From NCBI GenBank assembly GCA_900549005.1, contig URMT01000041.1, positions 1 to 12,700 on the forward strand: 12,700 nt of DNA. Reading direction: 5' to 3'. Below, one piece after another: positions 7,995 to 12,700 of the stretch. The notes beneath the pieces were generated by a model. It did not search any database, was not told where the DNA came from, and saw nothing but the letters and a program-made list of their open reading frames with translations. Source of the DNA: an uncultured Eubacteriales bacterium (GTDB lineage Bacteria; Bacillota; Clostridia; Christensenellales; Borkfalkiaceae). How positions within the stretch are numbered: position 1 is the first letter of the stretch; the number at the start of each line of letters is the position of its first letter. Made by a program: the position numbers and the translations under genes.

Positions 7995-8071
7995 GAGAAA
8001 TCTCTGCCTTGCATAAGTTTTGCCGCCTTGCCTTCGCAAGCGGCGGACTGTAACTTTGGGAGCAATTTTTT

Positions 8072-8500
8072 ATGAAAACTTTTAACGTTCACCTGCTGAG
8101 CGCCCACCGCACCTTTTACGAGGGCGAGTGCGAAAGCCTTGTGGTACCCGCGGTAGACGGGCAGTACGGCGTGCTGGCGGGGCACAGCAATACGATAACG
8201 GCGATAGTTCCGGGCAAGCTCACCTTCCGCGCCCCCGGGCAGGAAGAGCGCGAAGCCGCCATATCTTCGGGCATAATGAAGGTGGAGGATAACGACGTTC
8301 TGGTGCTTGCCGATTCAATACTGCTTCCCGAAGAGATAGACGAACAGCGCGCCGAACGCGAGGCTGCCCGGGCCAGGGAGGCGATGATGCAGAAGCTGAG
8401 CATTCAGGAATACTATTCTGCGCAGGCTCAGCTTGCGCGCGCCGTAAGCAAGCTGAAAATCAGGCGTTCGTACCTTCGCGGCGGCCGCCAGGGCAAGTAA
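8072..8500 (+). CDS. atpC: ATP synthase F1 subunit epsilon
   Basis: Rotor subunit that binds gamma and regulates ATP hydrolysis; 142 residues, normal length. The N-terminal beta-sandwich (about 1-86) has DGQYGVLAGHSNTITAIVPG in the place of the family's DGEIGILPGH motif. Two C-terminal helices follow (about 87-105 and 108-130, rich in Glu, Arg and Ala), the part that can extend along gamma to inhibit hydrolysis. The ribosome binding site is GGGAG (8058-8062), 9 nt before ATG. It is the last gene of the operon: a strong terminator begins 131 nt later. Confidence 0.94.
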   Translation: MKTFNVHLLSAHRTFYEGECESLVVPAVDGQYGVLAGHSNTITAIVPGKLTFRAPGQEEREAAISSGIMKVEDNDVLVLADSILLPEEIDEQRAEREAARAREAMMQKLSIQEYYSAQAQLARAVSKLKIRRSYLRGGRQGK

Positions 8501-8631
8501 AGTTTGGTTGCCGTGCGGCGCACAATACTTTATGTCTGTGCGGCTTTTAAAGGCCTGCATAAAAGACTTATAAAAAAATCTGAATTATATAAATCAGTTA
8601 AAAAATAAAACCCGTTTAACAGGTAAAAAAT

Positions 8632-8677
8632 AAAGCCCGCGGGGAGGAAAGTTATTTTTCCTCCCCGCGGGCTTTTT
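8632..8677. terminator. Bidirectional intrinsic terminator after atpC
   Basis: A perfect 19-bp stem: left arm 8632-8650 (AAAGCCCGCGGGGAGGAAA), right arm 8657-8675, 6-nt loop GTTATT. The right arm runs into TTTTT (8673-8677), and the left arm begins with an A-run, so it works on both strands. The A/T-rich stretch 8501-8631 before it holds no gene. Confidence 0.93.
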
Positions 8678-8706
8678 GATGTTGTGCCAAAAAAGAAAAT
8701 TGGGTA

Positions 8707-8735
8707 TTGATTTTTGCGCAAAGGTACTGTATAAT
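8707..8735 (+). promoter_or_regulatory. Sigma70-type promoter of the EF-G-like gene
   Basis: TTGATT (8707-8712), a 17-nt spacer and TATAAT (8730-8735). Transcription should start near 8742, giving a leader of about 68 nt. It lies 30 nt after the operon terminator, so the next gene is a separate unit. Confidence 0.85.
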
Positions 8736-8809
8736 TGAATTGTATCGCGGCTTCGGCCGCGGCAAAGGGCGCGCATGACGCGCAAATTTATGATAAGGGA
8801 CTGAAAATT

Positions 8810-10855
8810 ATGAGCATCAAGGTTAAAAACATCCACAACATTGCAATCATCGGGCACAGCGGCGAGGGCAAAACCACTCTGTGCGAAGCCATTATGTTCA
8901 ACGGCCGCTCCATCGACCGTATGGGCAAAATAGAAAACGGCACCACCGTATCGGACTTCGACGAGCAGGAAATCGCCCGCAAAATGTCCGTTTCTCTCTC
9001 CGTATGCTACACCGTATGGAAAGAGACCAAGATAAACCTTCTTGACGTACCCGGTTTTTACGACTTCGAGGGCGAATTCAACGAAGCTATGCGCGCCTGC
9101 GGCGGCGCGCTTGTGGTAATGGGCGCAAACGGCACCGTAACCGTGGGCGCCGAAAAGGCGATAAACGCCTGCCTCAAAGCCAAAAAGCCTATGGTCATAT
9201 TCATAAACGGAATGGATAAGGAGAACGCCGACTACCACGGCACCATAGCTGCCCTCCAAGAAAAGTACCACGGCAAGATAGCGCCCATACAGATACCCAT
9301 AATGGAGGGCAACAAGATGGCGGGCTTCGTCAACGCCCTCACCGAGCGCGCCTACCACTTCACGGGCGTCGGCCCCGAAGAGATGCCCATTCCCGACGAT
9401 AAAAAGGAAGAGCTCGCCGCAATGCAGCTCTCGCTCACCGAAACGGCCGCCGAAAACGACGACGTGCTCCTCGAAAAGTACTTCGAAACGGGCTCGCTCG
9501 ATAAGGACGAAATTATCCACGGCATAAGAAAGGGTATTTTAAACATAAACACCGTGCCCGTAATGGCGGGCAGCGCGCTCAACAACCGCGGCGTCATCAA
9601 CCTGATGAACGAGATTGTAAAGTATATGCCCGACGCTTCCGAGCGCACGGATATGCTTGCAACCGACGTATCCAAGGACGAAGTGGTTGCGGTGGAGTGC
9701 GACGACGAACAGCCCTTCGCCGCGCAGGTGTTCAAAACGGCCGTCGATTCCTTCGTGGGCAAGATGAACTACATAAGGGTGTGCCGCGGCGTTCTGAGGT
9801 CGGGTATGACGGTGCTCAACACCGCCACGGGCCAGACCGAGCGCATAAACGCCATCTACCTTTTGAAGGGCAAAAAGCAGGAGCCCGTATCCGAGCTGAC
9901 CGCAGGCGACATAGGCGCGGTATCCAAACTTGTCAACACCAACACGGGCGACACGCTGTGCGATGAATCCGCGCCCGTGAAGTTCGACCCCATACTCTTC
10001 CCCCGCCCCGTGCTGTTTATGGCGGTATATGCCAAGGTCAAGGGCACGGAAGACAAGGTATTTTCCGGCCTTGCGCGGCTTGAAGAGGAGGACAAATCCT
10101 TCGGCGTGCGCAAGATTGCCGATACGGGCGAAACGCTGATAGGCGGCCAGGGCGAAGTTCACCTCGACATAATAAACAAAAAACTCAAAGCCAAATTCGG
10201 CGCCGAGGCCGAGCTGAAAACGCCGCAGATAAACTATAAAGAGACCATTCTGGGCACCGCCCTTGCCGAAGGCAAGTACAAAAAACAGTCGGGCGGACAC
10301 GGCCAGTACGGCCACTGCAAAATGCGCTTCGAGCCGTGCGAGCAGGATTTCGAGTTTGCCGAAGAAGTAGTGGGCGGCTCCGTTCCCAAGCAATACATAC
10401 CCGCCGTTGAAAAGGGCATAATCGAGTGCCTTCCCCACGGCGTGCTCGCGGGCTACCCCGTAATACGTATGCGCGCCGTGCTCACCGACGGCAGCTACCA
10501 CGAGGTAGACAGTTCAGAGGCGGCCTTCAAGGCGGCTGCCGAAATTGCCTTTAAAGAGGGTATGAAGGCGGCAAAGCCCGCCATTCTGGAACCATATTCC
10601 AAACTGCGCATAGGCGTGCCCGAACAGTACCTCGGCGACGTTCTGGGCGATTTGAACAAGCGCCGCGGCAGGATAATAGGAATGGACGCGCAGGACGATA
10701 TGCAGGTAATAACCGCCGAAGCTCCCAAGGCCGAGCTTTTAACTTACGCCACCGCGCTCCGTTCGCTCACGCAGGGCAGGGGCAAGTTCATCGAAACGTT
10801 CGAGCGCTTCGAGCTCGCGCCCGAAAACGTGATGCAGTCGCTTATAAAACAGTGA
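8810..10855 (+). CDS. EF-G-like translational GTPase (EF-G2 / FusA2 type)
   Basis: A 681-residue paralogue of elongation factor G with the full domain order: GTPase (about 8-270), a beta-barrel domain II, domain III, domain IV and domain V (ending near 670). G1 is GHSGEGKT (15-22), G3 is DVPGF (79-83) and G4 is NGMD (133-136). In true EF-G these are GHVDAGKT, DTPGH and NKMD; the catalytic His of G3 is Phe here. These changes are typical of the EF-G2-like branch, whose cellular role is unclear; as I recall, a mycobacterial member was reported to lack ribosome-stimulated GTPase activity. The domain IV/V part (SGGHGQYG, YHEVDSSEAAFKAAAEIAF) is well kept. I choose ATG at 8810, with AAGGGA 9 nt upstream and the family start MSIKVKNIHNIAIIGHSG; an in-frame TTG at 8735 overlaps the -10 box and is rejected. 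It is unlikely to be the only EF-G of the cell. Confidence 0.92.
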   Translation: MSIKVKNIHNIAIIGHSGEGKTTLCEAIMFNGRSIDRMGKIENGTTVSDFDEQEIARKMSVSLSVCYTVWKETKINLLDVPGFYDFEGEFNEAMRACGGALVVMGANGTVTVGAEKAINACLKAKKPMVIFINGMDKENADYHGTIAALQEKYHGKIAPIQIPIMEGNKMAGFVNALTERAYHFTGVGPEEMPIPDDKKEELAAMQLSLTETAAENDDVLLEKYFETGSLDKDEIIHGIRKGILNINTVPVMAGSALNNRGVINLMNEIVKYMPDASERTDMLATDVSKDEVVAVECDDEQPFAAQVFKTAVDSFVGKMNYIRVCRGVLRSGMTVLNTATGQTERINAIYLLKGKKQEPVSELTAGDIGAVSKLVNTNTGDTLCDESAPVKFDPILFPRPVLFMAVYAKVKGTEDKVFSGLARLEEEDKSFGVRKIADTGETLIGGQGEVHLDIINKKLKAKFGAEAELKTPQINYKETILGTALAEGKYKKQSGGHGQYGHCKMRFEPCEQDFEFAEEVVGGSVPKQYIPAVEKGIIECLPHGVLAGYPVIRMRAVLTDGSYHEVDSSEAAFKAAAEIAFKEGMKAAKPAILEPYSKLRIGVPEQYLGDVLGDLNKRRGRIIGMDAQDDMQVITAEAPKAELLTYATALRSLTQGRGKFIETFERFELAPENVMQSLIKQ

Positions 10856-10864
10856 ATTATGTAT

Positions 10865-10894
10865 GCCGCGCCGCCGCAAAAGCGGCGGCGCGGC
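10865..10894. terminator. Perfect 13-bp GC hairpin after the EF-G-like gene
   Basis: GCCGCGCCGCCGC (10865-10877) pairs perfectly with 10882-10894 around an AAAA loop, starting 10 nt after the stop codon. No T-run follows on the + strand; on the - strand no T-run follows the stem either. The position suggests transcript ending or 3'-end protection, but it is not a textbook terminator. Confidence 0.5.
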
Positions 10895-10957
10895 GGCAAA
10901 AATAGGGCGCAGCCGGCGCAAAGTCGGTCAATTTTACAGCCGTTTTTCCCCGTACGC

Positions 10958-10985
10958 TTGACATTGCCCGTCTTTTTGGTATAAT
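10958..10985 (+). promoter_or_regulatory. Near-consensus sigma70 promoter of the DUF2188 gene
   Basis: TTGACA (10958-10963), a 16-nt spacer and TATAAT (10980-10985). Both hexamers are exact consensus. Transcription should start near 10992, about 46 nt before the start codon. Strong constitutive expression is expected. Confidence 0.9.
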
Positions 10986-11037
10986 TTTTATAAGAAGGGC
11001 GCCAAGGCGCATATAAATGATACAGGAGGATATATAG

Positions 11038-11730
11038 TTGAACCTTTTAATTTCTTTGACCGACAAATGGGCAAACCTCCCCATATGGGCGTGGATAGTT
11101 ATTGCGGCTGTCGTGCTTATTCTTATAATAGTAATCGCAGTAGTCGCCGCAAAGGCCCACAGAGCTAAAAAAGAACAGACCGAAGAAGAGGGATTCTCCG
11201 CTCCCGCAGAGGAGGTACAGCCCGTGGCTGAACCCGTGCAGGACGAGGAAGCGGCGCCTGTAACCGTAAAAGAGGAACCTGCCCCCGCCGAAAAGACGGT
11301 GCAGGAAGAGCCCGCAAAGCCCGCTCCCGCCCCTGCCCCCGCGCAGAAGGCGCCCGCACAGCAAAAACCTGTGCAGCAGAAGGCCGAACAGGCAAAGCCT
11401 GCTGCCGCAAAGCCTGCTCCCGCGGCCAAACCTGTGCAGAAGGCAGAAAAGCCGTCTGAACAGCCCGAAGAGCAGCCCGCCGCGCAGAGCGCTTACGTGC
11501 CCCAGGCCGCGACGCAGACCAAGGTATATCACATAACCAAGCGCAAGTCCGACGGCAAGTGGCAGGTCAAGTTCAACAACGGCAAAAAGGCGATAAAGCT
11601 GTTCGATACGCAGAACCAGGCAATCGACTATGCAAAGGCGCTTGCGCAGAATCAGGAAGCGGGCATAATGATACATAAAGAAGACGGCACCTTCCGCAAA
11701 CTGCGCTACGATAAGCCCAACAAGCAGTAA
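11038..11730 (+). CDS. Membrane-anchored DUF2188 protein with Pro/Ala/Lys-rich linker
   Basis: A 230-residue protein of unknown function. A single membrane helix (about 16-38) sits near the N-terminus, followed by a long low-complexity linker (about 42-160) rich in Pro, Ala, Lys, Glu and Gln. A C-terminal domain (163-224) fits DUF2188: KVYHITKRKSDGKWQVK, a TQNQAIDYAKALA helix, IMIHKEDGTFRKLRY. The basic residues after the helix (HRAKK, 41-45) predict that the linker and domain are cytoplasmic. The start is TTG, chosen because AGGAGGA (11024-11030) lies 7 nt upstream and no ATG fits before the helix. It is a single-gene unit between its own promoter and the terminator at 11763. DUF2188 proteins have no agreed function, and I give none. 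Confidence 0.85.
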   Translation: MNLLISLTDKWANLPIWAWIVIAAVVLILIIVIAVVAAKAHRAKKEQTEEEGFSAPAEEVQPVAEPVQDEEAAPVTVKEEPAPAEKTVQEEPAKPAPAPAPAQKAPAQQKPVQQKAEQAKPAAAKPAPAAKPVQKAEKPSEQPEEQPAAQSAYVPQAATQTKVYHITKRKSDGKWQVKFNNGKKAIKLFDTQNQAIDYAKALAQNQEAGIMIHKEDGTFRKLRYDKPNKQ

Positions 11731-11762
11731 AAATCTGCACAGGGGCACCATTTAGCGAATAA

Positions 11763-11803
11763 AAAAGCCGACTGAAAACAGTTTTGTTTTTCAGTCGGCT
11801 TTT
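11763..11803. terminator. Bidirectional terminator between convergent genes
   Basis: AAAAGCCGACTGAAAA (11763-11778) pairs perfectly with 11788-11803 around a 9-nt loop. An A-run precedes and a T-run ends the stem, so it serves the DUF2188 gene (+) and the XRE gene (-), whose stop codons lie on either side. Confidence 0.92.
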
Positions 11804-11823
11804 AATTTGAGTAAAAAATATTA

Positions 11824-12264
11824 TCAGTCCGTTCTGCCAAGAAGTTCATCAACGGAGCAATCAAGATATTCTGCAAGTATTATTATGCTATCCATAGTGG
11901 GTATTGTTTTTCCATATAGCCAGCCATAAGTCTGTGAACGGGATATATTTTTGTCTTTTTGCAGTCTGTATTGCGATTTTTTTGCGTTTTTAAGACATTT
12001 ACGCAGGGTAACGGCAAAAGGTTTTGCGTGGGCAAACTTGTTTCTTTTGGGGAAATCGTCCAACCCGAGTATATAGTCTGCCGAGCAATTGAAATATTCG
12101 CATATCGCCACAAAAGTGGAGGTGCTGGGAAGATATTTACCGCGCAATAATTCCGATACCGTGGTGCGGTTTACGCCTATTGCTTTTGCGAGCGCAGGCG
12201 CCTTTATTTTCTGTTCTTCCATATATTCTTTTAATCTTTCGGCAAAATTAGATGTGATATACAT
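11824..12264 (-). CDS. XRE-family regulator with two tandem HTH domains
   Basis: A 146-residue predicted DNA-binding protein. HTH 1 spans about 7-68 (RLKEYMEEQKI, ALAKAIGVNRTTVSELLRGKYLPS, ending SADYILGL). HTH 2 spans about 83-144 (TLRKCLKNAKK, NISRSQTYGWLYGKTIPT, ending SVDELLGR). Both follow the XRE/Cro-CI pattern and have the same YILGL/ELLGR ending, so the protein looks like a fused dimer or an internal duplication; the usual member has one HTH plus a variable tail. The start is ATG, with AAAGGA about 8 nt upstream on the - strand. It is more A/T-rich than the atp genes, which suggests a different history. It is transcribed away from the small gene at 12399, and the region between them carries an inverted repeat that could be its operator. 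Confidence 0.88.
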   Translation of the reverse strand: MYITSNFAERLKEYMEEQKIKAPALAKAIGVNRTTVSELLRGKYLPSTSTFVAICEYFNCSADYILGLDDFPKRNKFAHAKPFAVTLRKCLKNAKKSQYRLQKDKNISRSQTYGWLYGKTIPTMDSIIILAEYLDCSVDELLGRTD

Positions 12265-12268
12265 AATC

Positions 12269-12310
12269 GATGTCCTTTAACTAACTGACATTATGCTCTG
12301 TTTGGACATC
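12269..12310. promoter_or_regulatory. Possible operator: spaced inverted repeat between divergent genes
   Basis: GATGTCC (12269-12275) and GGACATC (12304-12310) are perfect inverted 7-mers, 28 nt apart. One arm overlaps the leader of the XRE gene next to its ribosome binding site; the other lies 7 nt before the -35 box of the divergent promoter. A regulator binding both arms could control both genes. Binding by the neighbouring XRE protein is inference. Confidence 0.4.
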
Positions 12311-12317
12311 ATTTTTG

Positions 12318-12346
12318 TTGCGTGATAAACAGATAGAGTGTATAAT
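12318..12346 (+). promoter_or_regulatory. Promoter of the 70-residue gene
   Basis: TTGCGT (12318-12323), a 17-nt spacer and TATAAT (12341-12346), with transcription expected near 12353. This excludes the upstream TTG at 12315 as a start codon. Confidence 0.75.
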
Positions 12347-12398
12347 AGAGTATGGTTATATATTTGCCAAAGAAAAAAATAAATATAAGGAGCTGTTT

Positions 12399-12611
12399 AT
12401 GGATAAAGAATTTGGAAAGTGTAACGAAGAACAGTGGGAGGCAATGCTCGCCGCTATGCGCGAGGGCAAATTTGACGGAATGAGAATACTCGAAGAAATT
12501 CAGCCGCTTATTTCGGAATTTTTTGTGTGCGAAAGCAAAAAGACGGCAGAGGGACTTCTGCTCACGTTTCTAAACGGACAAAAATTTTTGCTCACTGCCA
12601 AGGCCGTTTAA
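12399..12611 (+). CDS. Small hypothetical protein (70 residues)
   Basis: Not recognised. It starts at ATG 12399, with AAGGAG (12387-12392) 6 nt upstream. Residues 9-24 (NEEQWEAMLAAMREGK) look like an amphipathic helix, 27-42 like a second helix, and 55-67 (LLLTFLNGQKFLLTA) like two strands around an NG turn. There is one Cys at 8 and one at 44, no membrane segment and no signal peptide. It is divergent from the XRE gene and probably under the same control region; this arrangement also occurs with small accessory or toxin-like proteins, but nothing in the sequence supports such a role. The promoter, ribosome binding site and compact length support it as a real gene. Confidence 0.7.
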   Translation: MDKEFGKCNEEQWEAMLAAMREGKFDGMRILEEIQPLISEFFVCESKKTAEGLLLTFLNGQKFLLTAKAV

Positions 12612-12618
12612 ACAATCG

Positions 12619-12650
12619 GCGGCAAGGCGCGCATATGCGTTATTTGCCGC
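12619..12650. other. Stem-loop after the small gene
   Basis: GCGGCAA (12619-12625) pairs with TTGCCGC (12644-12650); inside it lies the 10-nt palindrome CGCATATGCG (12630-12639). There is no T-run, so the terminator role is uncertain. Nothing else is visible up to the window's end. Confidence 0.35.
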
Positions 12651-12700
12651 ATATTACCGCACCAATTAAGGCGCAGGCGGCGCGCAAGGAAACCCTTGCG

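Larger units (their letters stand above)
7727..8071. other. 345-bp non-coding gap between atpD and atpC
   Basis: atpD and atpC are normally almost adjacent. This gap contains three hairpins in a row (7786-7863), a degenerate 33-nt tandem repeat (7896-7994) and a stem-loop with left arm 8023-8031 and right arm 8036-8043 just before the atpC ribosome binding site. The 67-codon open frame at 7872-8075 is made of the repeats, and I do not accept it as a gene. No clear promoter is visible. Confidence 0.6.

Noticed and set aside
8735..8809. Longer N-terminus for the EF-G-like protein from TTG at 8735
   Set aside because: The TTG overlaps the -10 box of the promoter, and the family starts at MSIKVKNIHN; ATG 8810 has a good ribosome binding site.
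9539..10501. 320-codon frame on the - strand opposite the EF-G-like gene
   Set aside because: Shadow frame without start signals; the similar frame at 8594-9520 also crosses a terminator and promoter.
12315..12398. Longer N-terminus (28 codons) for the small protein
   Set aside because: It would start at or upstream of the -35 box; ATG 12399 has AAGGAG at the right distance.

Overview
The window holds an almost complete F1Fo ATP synthase operon on the + strand, followed by a small accessory region. GC-rich coding sequence with consensus-type sigma70 promoters, AGGAGG-type ribosome binding sites, GTG/TTG as well as ATG starts, an EF-G2-like paralogue and a DUF2188 protein suggest a Bacillota (Clostridia-type) bacterium, probably an uncultured gut lineage. 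That placement is inference.

Layout. Bases 1-499 contain a strong promoter (170-198) and, oddly, an intrinsic-terminator-like hairpin (359-402) between that promoter and the first gene. Then come atpB (a), atpE (c), atpF (b) and atpA (alpha) in tight order. A 720-bp non-coding gap with hairpins and a palindromic repeat follows, then atpG (gamma) and atpD (beta). A second gap of 345 bp with tandem hairpins and a degenerate 33-nt tandem repeat precedes atpC (epsilon). A bidirectional terminator (8632-8677) closes the operon. Next are an EF-G-like GTPase with its own promoter, a membrane-anchored DUF2188 protein with its own promoter, a bidirectional terminator, a convergent double-HTH XRE regulator on the - strand, and divergently from it a 70-residue unknown protein.

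The main observation is in the peripheral stalk. No separate delta subunit (atpH) lies between atpF and atpA, where it is normally found. Instead the alpha subunit has about 170 extra N-terminal residues made of two tandem copies of a domain that reads as the C-terminal half of delta/OSCP. The delta N-terminal domain, which normally binds the tip of alpha, is not visible. The b subunit, whose C-terminus normally contacts the delta C-terminal domain, is also extended and carries a duplicated C-terminal segment. So both partners of the b-delta contact look duplicated, and one is covalently joined to alpha. Because F1 has three alpha chains, this would give up to six delta-like modules per enzyme unless processed or started internally. 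The c subunit is also unusual, with a signal-like N-terminal helix and an acidic linker before its hairpin.

The catalytic core looks functional: Walker A motifs in alpha and beta, the beta catalytic Glu, the alpha Arg finger, the essential Arg of subunit a and the Glu of subunit c are all present. This is therefore probably a working ATP synthase with a remodelled stator rather than a decayed operon.
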